From the NCBI RefSeq assembly GCF_003986975.1, contig NZ_PIPO01000003.1:124001-188000 (forward strand): a DNA stretch of 64,000 nucleotides, given 5' to 3'. Origin of the DNA: Aliidiomarina soli (GTDB lineage Bacteria > Pseudomonadota > Gammaproteobacteria > Enterobacterales > Alteromonadaceae). A model generated the notes under the pieces. That model was not told the origin of the DNA. It made no database searches and saw only the letters and a list, made by a program, of their open reading frames with translations. The translations under genes were made by a program, and so were the position numbers. Of the stretch, positions 55,800-64,000 are shown piece after piece (the first letter of the stretch is position 1; the number at the start of each line of letters is the position of its first letter).

Positions 55800-56480
55800 A
55801 TGATTATTCAAACCACCGCTGTTTCGAAAAAAGTTGAGACCAGTGCAGGCCCACTCACTATTCTACACGCAATTACTCTTGCTATTAAAGCGGGTGAAAG
55901 CGTCGCCATTGTGGGAGCTTCCGGCTCAGGTAAATCCACTTTGTTGTCACTGTTGGCCGGGCTGGATATTGCCACGACAGGCCAAGTCCTTATAGATAAC
56001 GAAAATTTAGGCGATTTGGATGAGGAGCAGCGAGCAAAAATACGCGCGGATAAAGTCGGCTTTATTTTTCAGTCATTTCTGCTGATTCCAAGCCTGACTG
56101 CACTGGAAAACGTCATGCTGCCCGCCGAGCTGGCCGGGCGTAAAGATGCCGAAGATCAGGCACGGGAATTACTTGGCAAGGTAGGCCTGGGTGAACGTTT
56201 AACCCATTATCCGAATCAATTGTCTGGTGGTGAACAACAACGCGTTGCTATTGCCCGGGCATTTATTGGTCAGCCTAAAATACTCTTTGCTGATGAACCA
56301 ACTGGTAATCTCGATAGCACCACCGGGCATACCGTGGAGGCATTACTGTTCGAGATGAACAAAGCACATGGTACTACGCTGGTGATGGTCACTCACGACA
56401 GCACGTTGGCACAAAAATGCGATCGCGTGCTGGAGATGCAGGCAGGTGAACTGAAGGAGCAGTCAGTCAATGTGGCATAA
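55800..56480 (+). CDS. ybbA: ABC transporter ATP-binding protein YbbA
   Basis: 226 aa LolD/MacB-type ATPase: Walker A GASGSGKST (39-47), Q-loop FIFQSFLLIPSL, signature LSGGEQQRVAIARA, Walker B ILFADEPTGNLD and the switch His in MVTHDS. It pairs with the permease YbbP encoded next, with an 11-bp overlap. The E. coli YbbAP pair has been linked to TesA by gene order; its cargo is unclear. Confidence 0.94.
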   Translation: MIIQTTAVSKKVETSAGPLTILHAITLAIKAGESVAIVGASGSGKSTLLSLLAGLDIATTGQVLIDNENLGDLDEEQRAKIRADKVGFIFQSFLLIPSLTALENVMLPAELAGRKDAEDQARELLGKVGLGERLTHYPNQLSGGEQQRVAIARAFIGQPKILFADEPTGNLDSTTGHTVEALLFEMNKAHGTTLVMVTHDSTLAQKCDRVLEMQAGELKEQSVNVA

Positions 56481-58968
56481 AATATCCTGGCGTTTACTGC
56501 AGCATGAACTGAGGCGTGGTGAACTGACGATCATGGCTGCAGCCATAGCGTTGTCGGTTTGCGCCGTACTCTCGCTGTCGTTGTTTTCTGAACGTCTGCA
56601 GGCCGGTTTACTGGAGCGAAGCGCAGAATTCCTTGCTGCCGACCGGGTGCTTCGTTCGCGCGATGAAGTGAATACAGAGTGGCTGCAGCAAGCCAGCGAC
56701 GAAGGCTTGCGCTGGGCACGCCGAACCAGTTTCAATTCAATGGCCTTTGCAGCCAATGATATGGCACTGGTCGATATTAAAGCCGTCAGCAGCGAATACC
56801 CGTTGCGCGGCCAGCTTGAAGTGGGCAATCAGGCATTTGCGGAAGGCGCGCCGACTGACGAGTTGCCTCAGTCCGGCGAAGCCTGGGTGGCGTCACAGCT
56901 TTTTCAGCGACTTGAATTAGCCTTGGGTGACACACTGGAAATTGGTAACAGCGAATTCACCGTGACTCAGGTTCTGACCCACGAACCAGATTCCGGACTG
57001 AATGTGTTTACTGACAGTCCAAATGTGTTGATTGGCTATGATGATCTCGCCGCGACGGGCTTGATTCAACCTGGTAGCCGGGTTAATTACCATTACTTAT
57101 TTGCCGGCGACAACGCCGATATCGAACGTTTTGAAAGCTGGCTGCTGCCCCAGCTCGATGATGTGACTCAACGCTGGCAGGGAATCACTGACGGTGACAC
57201 ACCGCTGGCAAGCTCACTGCAGCGGGCTGAGCAATTTATGCTGCTGGCCAGTCTGCTGGGGGTGGTGTTAGCCGCCACAGCGGTGGCAGTCGCTGCTCAG
57301 CGTTATTGCCAGCGCAATTACGATGCGGTGGCCATTATGAAAACACTGGGTGGATCGCGCGGCCTGATTTCGCGTATTTTCACCCTCCATTTGTTGCTGC
57401 TGACGTTCTTTAGTATCGCCCTGGGTACGCTGCTGGGTTACCTATTGCAGGCTGGGGTGATCTACTTTGTCGCTGCATATCTTGAACAAAGTCTGCCGTC
57501 CGCTGGTAGTGGGCCGTATTTTCTGGCCATCGGAACGGGCTTGCTCTGTGCGCTTATGTTCAGCCTCTACCCGTTACTGCGACTGATCAAAGTACCGCCG
57601 TTGCGAGTGCTGCAACGTGACCTTGCGCAGTCGAGCTTGCGTGCCTGGCTGCAGTGGTTGATTGGTGGCGGCACTATTTATGTATTAATGGTGGTGTATT
57701 CCTCCAGCTGGTTGCTATCGGCAGCCTTGTTTGCCGGCGGCTCGATGGCGGTGCTGGTATTGCTCGGGATCAGTCGCCTGTTTATCCGTGCTAGTCGCAC
57801 GGCAGGTATGCAGGCAGGCAGTAGCTGGCGTTTGGCAATGGCAGGAATGCAGCGTCGTGCCAAGCAGAACTCAGTGCAGATGATAAGCTTTGCCACCGCC
57901 CTGATGCTTTTCCTGTTGGTTCTGGCCTTGCGTAACGAGCTGCTTGCTGACTGGCAGAATCAACTGCCCGATGATGCGCCTAACTATTTTGTCGTCAATG
58001 TCGCCGATGACCAGGTTGCCGAACTGAACGCTATGTTTGAGCGGGAACAGATCTCGGCGACTGATTTGTACCCGATTGTACCGGGTCGGCTGATGGCGAT
58101 TAACGATGAACTGGTGCGTGACGCGGTGAGCAAAGAAGAGCGTGATGCCAGCGAATTCCGCGAAGGTTTCGGCCGCGAGCTGCAGCTAACCTGGCGCGCT
58201 GATCTGCCACCGAATAATGACTTGACTGCAGGTGACTGGTTTAGCGAGGAAGAGACAGGTTCAGTCTCTGTTGAGTCGCAAGTAGCTGATCGACTCAACC
58301 TGGTCGTGGGTGACGAGCTGCGCTTCTCGGTGGGGGGCGACGAGTTTACTGTGCCGGTGAGTAGTATTCGTGAAGTCGACTGGAATACGATGCAGCCGAA
58401 TTTCTATATGATTTTTGATCCGGCCACGTTGCAGACCAGTTCGGCAACTTACATTGCCAGTTTTTACCTGGCGCCCGAGCGAAGCGATGAACTCTATGAA
58501 CTGTTTCGTAATTTCCCCCAGGTCTCGCTGATTGATGTCGATACCATTATTGGTCAGTTGCGTGAGGTTATAGAGCAGGTCTCGCTGGCGATTACCTTTG
58601 TACTGGTGCTGGTGGTCTTAGCGGGTGCTCTGGTACTGGTGGCGCAGGTACAGGCGACCCTGGAAGAGCGCGAAAAAGAACTGGTGATTCTGCGCACTCT
58701 GGGTGCTCCGGGCAAGTTACTGTCCCGGGCTGTGACTTATGAGTTTGTTATTTTAGGAGCGCTGGCGGGCCTCATTGCGGCGGTCGCCATGGAGTTATCA
58801 GTGTTTCTGCTGCAAACTCAGGTCTTTGCGATGCAACCCAGTATTCACTGGCGTTTCTGGATTCTGGGGCCGGTATTAGGCGCTACCATTGTTGCCTTAT
58901 TAGGCAAGGCGGTTTGCGCCCGGCTACTGGCCCAGAATGCAGCGGGTCTGATCCGCCGGCTTAGCTGA
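56470..58968 (+). CDS. ybbP: ABC transporter permease YbbP (FtsX-like)
   Basis: 832 aa (804 in E. coli as I recall). A helix near the N-terminus, a large periplasmic domain, and two FtsX-type membrane modules (around 255-385 and 695-830, e.g. AIMKTLGGSRGLISRIF and ILRTLGAPGKLLSRAV, the repeated coupling-helix motif). This architecture matches type VII ABC mechanotransmission proteins such as MacB and LolC/E rather than substrate-channel permeases. Confidence 0.93.
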   Translation: MWHKISWRLLQHELRRGELTIMAAAIALSVCAVLSLSLFSERLQAGLLERSAEFLAADRVLRSRDEVNTEWLQQASDEGLRWARRTSFNSMAFAANDMALVDIKAVSSEYPLRGQLEVGNQAFAEGAPTDELPQSGEAWVASQLFQRLELALGDTLEIGNSEFTVTQVLTHEPDSGLNVFTDSPNVLIGYDDLAATGLIQPGSRVNYHYLFAGDNADIERFESWLLPQLDDVTQRWQGITDGDTPLASSLQRAEQFMLLASLLGVVLAATAVAVAAQRYCQRNYDAVAIMKTLGGSRGLISRIFTLHLLLLTFFSIALGTLLGYLLQAGVIYFVAAYLEQSLPSAGSGPYFLAIGTGLLCALMFSLYPLLRLIKVPPLRVLQRDLAQSSLRAWLQWLIGGGTIYVLMVVYSSSWLLSAALFAGGSMAVLVLLGISRLFIRASRTAGMQAGSSWRLAMAGMQRRAKQNSVQMISFATALMLFLLVLALRNELLADWQNQLPDDAPNYFVVNVADDQVAELNAMFEREQISATDLYPIVPGRLMAINDELVRDAVSKEERDASEFREGFGRELQLTWRADLPPNNDLTAGDWFSEEETGSVSVESQVADRLNLVVGDELRFSVGGDEFTVPVSSIREVDWNTMQPNFYMIFDPATLQTSSATYIASFYLAPERSDELYELFRNFPQVSLIDVDTIIGQLREVIEQVSLAITFVLVLVVLAGALVLVAQVQATLEEREKELVILRTLGAPGKLLSRAVTYEFVILGALAGLIAAVAMELSVFLLQTQVFAMQPSIHWRFWILGPVLGATIVALLGKAVCARLLAQNAAGLIRRLS

Positions 58969-58987
58969 TGGCAGTGGTCGCTCGAGT

Positions 58988-59893
58988 TTACGCCTTGCAA
59001 CATTGTTGCAAGGCGTCTCGCACGGTACTGTGGCGGAATTCAAACCCGTGTTGCTGGATACGCTCCGGAAGTACTGCCTGACCGGTCAGGATCATATCGG
59101 CCATTTCACCGAGCAAGGCCCGCATTACCACAGCAGGAACCCGCAACAGACAAGGTCGGTTGAGCACCCGGGCTAAGGTGCGGCTGAATTCTTCATTGCT
59201 GACGGGGTTGGGCGCCGTAGCGTTATATGGGCCTTTGCATTCCTCGTTATTCAGTAGGTAGAGAATGAGATCGACCATGTCGTCGAGGTGAATCCAGGAC
59301 ATCATTTGTTTCCCATCGCCAATCGGGCCACCTAAACCGAATTTAAATGGCAGGGCCATACGCTGTAAGGCTCCGCCATCCTGGGCCAGCACTATACCTG
59401 TTCGCAGCAGGCATACCCGGGTTTTGTCCGACTCGGCCTGTATCGCAAGGGCTTCCCAGTGGGCGCATAAACGATGGGTAAACTCATCGTGAACCTTGTG
59501 GCTGTCCTCGGTCACCGGCTCGCGACCCTGGCGACCATAGTAACCAATAGCTGAACCCGAGATCAGCACCCCCGGTGGCTGATCACTGGCTTCGAATAAG
59601 TGCGCTAATTGCTCAGTAATCTGCCAGCGACTCTGTTCAATTCGGCGCTTCTGGTCATTACTCCAGCGTTTGTCTGCAATGGGCTCACCGGCTAAATTGA
59701 TCACCGCGTCAAACGGGTTGAGGTCGTTCAGCTCGCTGAGCTGGGTAATGACCTCTATATCATGGCCTAGTTTCTGATAGGCCTTGTTTGCGTTGCGGGT
59801 TAACACCGTTAACTGGTGCTGGTTGCGTAATTTTTTATACAGCGCTGTACCGATAAGACCGGTTGCGCCTGTTATTAATAGTTTCATGAACAT
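58988..59893 (-). CDS. TIGR01777/YfcH-family NAD-dependent epimerase-like protein
   Basis: 301 aa extended SDR fold with an N-terminal GATGLIG nucleotide loop, NLAGEPIADKRWS and SGSAIGYYGRQG, which are signatures of the YfcH/SulA (SDR39U1) group. The C-terminal DUF1731 segment (VLPERIQQHGFEFRHSTVRDALQ) is present. Function unknown. The ATG at 59893 or 59887 could start it; neither has a strong ribosome site. The stop codon is part of a 12-bp inverted repeat. Divergent from the next gene. Confidence 0.9.
   Translation of the reverse strand: MFMKLLITGATGLIGTALYKKLRNQHQLTVLTRNANKAYQKLGHDIEVITQLSELNDLNPFDAVINLAGEPIADKRWSNDQKRRIEQSRWQITEQLAHLFEASDQPPGVLISGSAIGYYGRQGREPVTEDSHKVHDEFTHRLCAHWEALAIQAESDKTRVCLLRTGIVLAQDGGALQRMALPFKFGLGGPIGDGKQMMSWIHLDDMVDLILYLLNNEECKGPYNATAPNPVSNEEFSRTLARVLNRPCLLRVPAVVMRALLGEMADMILTGQAVLPERIQQHGFEFRHSTVRDALQQCCKA
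58990..59016. repeat. 12-bp perfect inverted repeat at the 3' end of the YfcH-like gene
   Basis: ACGCCTTGCAAC (58990-59001) and GTTGCAAGGCGT (59005-59016) are perfectly complementary around ATT. It encodes the last residues of the YfcH-like protein and includes part of its stop codon. There is no U-tract on either strand. It lies 22 bp after the ybbP stop codon. Confidence 0.8.
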
Positions 59894-60025
59894 GCCTATG
59901 TTGTTGTGCTCAGTGACTTAGTTCAAGTAAAGCAGCTTTTCGCTCACATTGCTCAAACGCATCAGCTTGAGTACACTGTTTTCATTGTCGTGCATAGCCA
60001 GGGCTTAACCTCAGTAAGGATTACG

Positions 60026-61147
60026 ATGAACAACTCAGCTCAGATTACTTCGGCCGGAAAGATATTGTTTACCATGGCTGCCATTGTGGTGGTTTTGGCC
60101 GGCGTGCAGGCGGCCAGTGTCGTAGTAGTGCCGGTTTTGCTGGCGTTGTTCATAGCGATTATTTGTCACCCGTTGATTGAATGGTTTCACCGCCAGGGGT
60201 TACCGCGTTTTCTGGCCTTACTGCCGGTAGTCGGAGTTATTGCGATCATCGTTTTATTGCTGACAGGGTTGGTTGTACAGTCGGTCAACGAGTTTACCCA
60301 AAAGCTGCCAGAGTATCGCGATCGCAGCGCCGCCCAGTTTGAATGGTTAGTGGCGCAGGCTGAATCCTACAATATATCCCTCAACTGGGAACTGTTGCAG
60401 TCCCAGCTGGACCCGTCCCGCGCCATTAACCTCACCGTGAATATGCTCAGCGGTGTCGGTAACTTCATGGCCAGTTTCGTTATCGTGTTATTAATTATGG
60501 TGTTTATGATAGGCGAAGCGCGCATAGTGCCAGCTAAAATACGCCTTGCCATTAAACATCCGGAACGGACGATGGGCAATGTCGGTGCAATTTTGCATGC
60601 CATCAATAAGTACCTGGCACTGAAAACGCTGATCAGTTTGTTTACCGGGGTGCTGATAGGTTTCAGTCTATGGTTGATGAACATTGACCACTATTTACTC
60701 TGGGGCGTGGTCGCCTTTCTGTTTAATTACATTCCAAATATTGGTTCTATTCTCGCCTCAGTACCAGCGATAATTATGGCTTTGATCCAGTACAACCCCT
60801 GGATAGCGGGGGCCGTCGCGCTGCTTTATCTGGCGGTGAATGTCATTATGGGGAACATTATTGAACCGAGAGTGATGGGCCGTGGACTTGGCCTTTCAAC
60901 CCTGGTCGTGTTTTTATCTTTATTGTTCTGGGGCTGGATGCTGGGTCCCGTCGGTATGCTGCTGTCGGTTCCTTTAACCATGGTGGTGAAGATAGCCTTA
61001 ATGGAGAGCGATAGTACGCGTTGGCTGGCAATTGCTTTGGCTGGTGATGAAATTCTGAGAATGGCCGATAACGAAGAAGGAAGCGGGGCTGCAGGTCTCG
61101 AAAATACACACGTCATGGCTGAACCGGCGGAAACGAAAAGGCAGTAA
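60026..61147 (+). CDS. AI-2E transporter (PerM/YdiK) family membrane protein
   Basis: 373 aa from the ATG at 60026, chosen for AAGGA 7 nt upstream; the frame is open for 40 more codons without a ribosome site. Helices near 12-50, 60-90, and clusters at 145-170, 205-320 match the AI-2E/PerM family, including FNYIPNIGSILASVPAIIMAL and VMGNIIEPRVMGRGLGLS. Members export or import varied solutes (autoinducer-2, Na+); the role here is unknown. The C-terminus is acidic. Confidence 0.87.
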   Translation: MNNSAQITSAGKILFTMAAIVVVLAGVQAASVVVVPVLLALFIAIICHPLIEWFHRQGLPRFLALLPVVGVIAIIVLLLTGLVVQSVNEFTQKLPEYRDRSAAQFEWLVAQAESYNISLNWELLQSQLDPSRAINLTVNMLSGVGNFMASFVIVLLIMVFMIGEARIVPAKIRLAIKHPERTMGNVGAILHAINKYLALKTLISLFTGVLIGFSLWLMNIDHYLLWGVVAFLFNYIPNIGSILASVPAIIMALIQYNPWIAGAVALLYLAVNVIMGNIIEPRVMGRGLGLSTLVVFLSLLFWGWMLGPVGMLLSVPLTMVVKIALMESDSTRWLAIALAGDEILRMADNEEGSGAAGLENTHVMAEPAETKRQ

Positions 61148-61164
61148 AGCCAGGAGCTAACCTA

Positions 61165-61461
61165 GTGTCGAGTAACATGGTCCCGGAAAATACCGTCTCA
61201 AAAGGACGGTCTGCACAGAACAGCCGGGTTAAAACAGGGCCGGATGTATTCCGCCAGCGGCAGTCGGATGTGCAGAACGATGCGCGCCTTGCCAGCATGC
61301 GCAATGCTCCGCGCGCTGAACTGACACGGGTCACCAATGATCAGATCAACCGTATTGGTCCGCCACCGCCAGCCATCAATCAGGGAGCCTCGATGGAAAG
61401 CGGTGTCAACAAGCCCCGCGGAGTCGGGGCCGTGGGTAACCTGATAGACGCCTGGGCCTAG
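61165..61461 (+). CDS. Small hydrophilic protein of unknown function
   Basis: 98 aa from GTG (61165), with AGGAG 8 nt upstream; an in-frame ATG at 61177 is possible. I do not recognise it. No membrane segment or signal peptide; rich in Asn, Arg, Ser and Pro, probably disordered apart from the C-terminal GAVGNLIDAWA. It follows the PerM-like gene by 17 bp, and codon use looks like its neighbours. The TAG stop lies in the loop of a CGCCTG/CAGGCG hairpin (61449-61467). Confidence 0.55.
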   Translation: MSSNMVPENTVSKGRSAQNSRVKTGPDVFRQRQSDVQNDARLASMRNAPRAELTRVTNDQINRIGPPPPAINQGASMESGVNKPRGVGAVGNLIDAWA

Positions 61462-61467
61462 CAGGCG
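61449..61467. repeat. Short hairpin over the stop codon of the small unknown gene
   Basis: CGCCTG (61449-61454) and CAGGCG (61462-61467) flank a loop that holds the TAG stop; a short weak U-containing sequence follows (CCGTCTTATG). It is the only transcript-end candidate between this gene and the convergent trpA. Confidence 0.45.
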
Positions 61468-61479
61468 CCGTCTTATGTA

Positions 61480-62307
61480 CTACTTGATGGTAGCTGCTTT
61501 CATGTCGCCGATAAACTCAGCAAGACTTGCCAGCATTGCCGTCTTGTCATCCAGATGCTGTTCAATCCGCTGAACCACCGCAGAGCCACTGATAGCGCCG
61601 GCCGCCCCAGCCTCAATAGCCTGGCGAACGTGCTCTGGCGCTGAAATCCCGAAGCCAAGTACCGCCGGCGCGCCTCCCTGTTGCTTGAGGTAGTTAATAA
61701 GCTTGCCCGCGGGTAGCTGAAGCGTAGCATTGGCACCGGTCACACCGGCACGACTAAGCAGGTAGATATAACCCTGGCTATGGGCCGCAATACGCTGCAA
61801 TGTCACCGGAGTTGCGTCAGGTGGAGCAATAAAAACCTGCGCGATATGGGCTTGATTAGCCGCCTGTTGAAAGATTTTGCCTTCCCGCACTGGGATATCA
61901 GCCGCCAACACTGAATCCACCCCATTTTCCGCACAGCGCTGGTAAAAGTGCTCGCGCCCCTGGGCCATAATCAGGTTGCCATAGACCAGCAAGCCAATTG
62001 GAATGTCGGCGTTGTACTGGCGAATACGTTTGAGCAAAGCAAAACACTTATCGACGGACATCTTCGCCTGCAGCGCCCGGATCGATGCACGTTGAATGGT
62101 CGGGCCGTCGGCGACAGGGTCAGAAAACGGAAAGCCCAGCTCCAGTGCATCGGCACCATTATCAATCAGTGTTTTTATAATCGCTTCACTTTGTTCAAGA
62201 TCCGGGTCACCTAAAGTCACAAACGGAATAAAGGCACCCTGGTCGGCTTCACTCAGGCGTTTGAACATCGCTGCGTAGCGCTCACTAACAAAGGGTGACT
62301 GACTCAT
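61480..62307 (-). CDS. trpA: Tryptophan synthase alpha subunit
   Basis: TIM-barrel subunit that cleaves indole-3-glycerol phosphate. The catalytic Glu is in [23 protein letters not shown], the second acidic residue in [11 protein letters not shown], and the phosphate site in [13 protein letters not shown] and GAISGSAVV. 275 aa. It overlaps trpB by 4 bp. No clear terminator follows it. Confidence 0.97.
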   Translation of the reverse strand: MSQSPFVSERYAAMFKRLSEADQGAFIPFVTLGDPDLEQSEAIIKTLIDNGADALELGFPFSDPVADGPTIQRASIRALQAKMSVDKCFALLKRIRQYNADIPIGLLVYGNLIMAQGREHFYQRCAENGVDSVLAADIPVREGKIFQQAANQAHIAQVFIAPPDATPVTLQRIAAHSQGYIYLLSRAGVTGANATLQLPAGKLINYLKQQGGAPAVLGFGISAPEHVRQAIEAGAAGAISGSAVVQRIEQHLDDKTAMLASLAEFIGDMKAATIK

Positions 62308-63506
62308 TTCGATGCCTCCTGGCTGGCAAATATTTTACGTACATGATCAATGTCCTTGTCGCCACGGCCGGATAAGTTAACCAGCAAAATTTGTGGCTCT
62401 TTACTGGCTTCAGCGACCTTGATGGCATAGGCGAGGGCGTGAGCACTTTCCAGCGCGGGAATAATCCCTTCATGGGCACTTAGCAATTTAAAAGCCTCTA
62501 ACGCTTCATCGTCAGTGACCGAGACATATTGGGCGCGGCCGGTGGCGTGCAGATGAGCGTGTTGAGGGCCGACCCCGGGGTAGTCAAGCCCGGCTGATAC
62601 TGAATACGACTCTTCAATCTGACCTTCATCGGTCTGCATTAAAAACGAGTAGCACCCGTGCAACAGGCCTGGTTTTCCGGCGCTCAGCGTAGCACCATGC
62701 TGCATCGAACTAAGCCCTTTGCCGCCCGGCTCGACCCCCGTTAAACGAACCTCACGTTCGTTGATAAAGTCGGCAAACATGCCAATTGCATTGGAGCCGC
62801 CACCAACACAGGCAATCACTTCGTCTGGCAGGCGCCCGGCCTGATCGATTATCTGTCGTTTCGATTCCTCACCAATCATACGGTGGAATTCACGCACAAT
62901 GGTCGGGAAGGGATGAGGCCCAGCGGCGGTACCAAGTAAATAATGCGTGCTTTGATAGCTTGCAGTCCAGTCGCGCAAGGCTTCATTAACTGCGTCTTTG
63001 AGTGTGCCACTGCCACTGTCAACGGGCACCACCTTGGCCCCCATCAGCTCCATGCGGAAGACATTCGGCTGCTGGCGTTCAACATCCTTTTTGCCCATAT
63101 AGATAATGCATTCAAGGTCGAGCAGGGCGCACGCCAATGCAGTTGCTGTACCATGCTGACCGGCGCCAGTTTCGGCAATAATACGGTGTTTACCCATGCG
63201 TTTGGCCAATAATGCCTGTCCGAGCACCTGATTGGTTTTGTGGGCTCCGCCATGCAGCAGATCTTCGCGTTTCAGGTAGATCTTACTGCGCCCGGTGCGG
63301 GGCAGGTTGCGGCACAGGCTTAGTGGCGTTGGACGACCCAGATAATTCTTCAACAGGTCGTTAAATTCAGCACGAAACAAGTCGTCATGCTGAGCGTCAA
63401 TAAACGCCTGCTCGAGCTGGTCTAGTGCAGGTAATAGAATTTCAGGTACGTACTGACCACCAAACTCTCCGAAATAAGGGTCCAGCTTTTTGTCTTGACT
63501 ACTCAT
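62304..63506 (-). CDS. trpB: Tryptophan synthase beta subunit
   Basis: PLP enzyme that joins indole and serine. [19 protein letters not shown] carries the PLP lysine, [12 protein letters not shown] and the glycine-rich [12 protein letters not shown] the cofactor phosphate site. 400 aa, as usual. It overlaps trpA and the upstream trpF-type gene by 4 bp, the normal coupled arrangement that gives equal subunits. Confidence 0.98.
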   Translation of the reverse strand: MSSQDKKLDPYFGEFGGQYVPEILLPALDQLEQAFIDAQHDDLFRAEFNDLLKNYLGRPTPLSLCRNLPRTGRSKIYLKREDLLHGGAHKTNQVLGQALLAKRMGKHRIIAETGAGQHGTATALACALLDLECIIYMGKKDVERQQPNVFRMELMGAKVVPVDSGSGTLKDAVNEALRDWTASYQSTHYLLGTAAGPHPFPTIVREFHRMIGEESKRQIIDQAGRLPDEVIACVGGGSNAIGMFADFINEREVRLTGVEPGGKGLSSMQHGATLSAGKPGLLHGCYSFLMQTDEGQIEESYSVSAGLDYPGVGPQHAHLHATGRAQYVSVTDDEALEAFKLLSAHEGIIPALESAHALAYAIKVAEASKEPQILLVNLSGRGDKDIDHVRKIFASQEASK

Positions 63507-64000
63507 GAGTTGATGTCCTTTGGGCTAAGCGAAGAAGGTGTTTGAGCGGAACTGCGAAAATAATGACTCAAACGGGTGAAGACTAAATTAAGTGCGGCTG
63601 CATCTTTTTGACCAGGCTTGTATTCCACCGCTGAGTTTAGATCCAGCCCCCGACAGCCAGTTGCCATCGCATCGCGGGCGTTGTCAGCACCAATACCGCC
63701 AGCTAGCAGGCATTGCTGGCGCTGGGTTTCGGTCAGGGTATTCAGTTTTTGCCAGTCAAATGACTGGCCACTGCCACCGCGGCCATTGTCGAGCACCAGA
63801 CGCTCCACTGGCCAATTAAAAAAGTCCGTTGCCTCTTGGCTGGCCATGTCGACGGCATACCAGAGGGCGGTGGTCGTGGGGAGTTGCTGGCGGACTGCTT
63901 CGACTACCGCAAGGGGTTGCTGACCATGCAGTTGAATAGCGCTCAATGGCAGTGACTGAGCTAACTGAACGATATCGTTCACTGCATCAGTGGTCACCAC
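63503..64000 (-). CDS. Phosphoribosylanthranilate isomerase domain (partial; TrpF or TrpCF)
   Basis: The frame runs off the window edge, so only 165 C-terminal residues are seen. [34 protein letters not shown] (catalytic Asp) and [14 protein letters not shown] are PRAI motifs of step 3 of tryptophan synthesis. In gammaproteobacteria of this kind the domain is often fused behind indole-glycerol-phosphate synthase (TrpCF), which cannot be tested here. A 20-residue tail after the barrel is unusual. It overlaps trpB by 4 bp. Confidence 0.9.
   Translation of the reverse strand: MVTTDAVNDIVQLAQSLPLSAIQLHGQQPLAVVEAVRQQLPTTTALWYAVDMASQEATDFFNWPVERLVLDNGRGGSGQSFDWQKLNTLTETQRQQCLLAGGIGADNARDAMATGCRGLDLNSAVEYKPGQKDAAALNLVFTRLSHYFRSSAQTPSSLSPKDINS

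Overview
The window is a stretch of gammaproteobacterial chromosome of about average GC, densely packed with conserved housekeeping genes. Gene order matches Escherichia coli and Vibrio in many blocks: apt-dnaX-ybaB-recR-htpG-adk, hisG to hisIE, yoaA-tsaB-yeaY-fadD-rnd, ycgL-ycgM-ycgN, dsbB/fadR, sodB-grxD, rnt-motY, rnfABCDGE-nth and tesA/ybbA-ybbP. The sodium-type flagellar gene motY, the Rnf complex and the overall content suggest a marine member of the Alteromonadales, perhaps Idiomarinaceae. That assignment is an inference from gene content; no rRNA or species marker is present. There is no prophage, IS element, CRISPR array or large island.

Layout. 1-9.8 kb (+): end of apt, dnaX with a strong frameshift signal, ybaB, recR, htpG behind a textbook heat-shock promoter, adk, a MAPEG protein, a hydrolase, a group II cysteine desulfurase and a MATE pump. 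9.8-17.4 kb (-): a complete eight-gene histidine operon with its attenuator and a five-histidine leader peptide. 17.5-20 kb: a small charged unknown protein and an unusual YfiR-like/coiled-coil/histidine-kinase protein. 20-29.9 kb (+): helicase, tsaB, Slp lipoprotein, hydrolase, fadD, rnd, ycgL, mltB-like, ycgM, ycgN. 29.9-35.2 kb: dsbB, fadR, sodB, grxD, peroxiredoxin, rnt, motY. 35.3-41.4 kb (-): nth and the rnf operon. 41.6-45.9 kb: a PAP2 phosphatase, two tRNA-Asn, a 0.7 kb AT-rich region with clustered DnaA boxes and an IHF site, an aspartate-type aminotransferase and a second MATE pump. 46-50.7 kb: uvrB, a coupled exported unknown, three tRNA-Val, a Fur-boxed small membrane protein and a lipoprotein. 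50.9-53.9 kb: gltX, carbonic anhydrase, tRNA-Ala and a tRNA-Glu cluster with two degenerate copies. 54-61.5 kb: folM-like, folK, tesA, ybbA-ybbP, yfcH-like, a PerM-family protein and a small unknown. 61.5-64 kb (-): trpA, trpB and part of trpF or trpCF.

Regulatory logic read from the DNA: sigma-32 promoter for htpG; sigma-28 promoter for motY; attenuation of his; candidate FadR operators at both fadD and fadR; a Fur box before the DUF2061 gene; strong sigma-70 promoters with GC-rich discriminators before the three tRNA groups.

The least explained signals are: (1) a repeat family with core GCGGGGCTTGAA plus ATTGAATT, present as a 35-bp direct tandem array at 9.8 kb and as a long inverted repeat at 31.4 kb; (2) the DnaA-box/IHF cluster at 42.6-42.8 kb, which resembles a datA or DARS-type replication control site; (3) chimeric D-arm-less tRNA-Glu copies; (4) the YfiR-kinase fusion; (5) several hairpins without U-tracts that contain stop codons. 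I did not find a clearly new multi-gene system.
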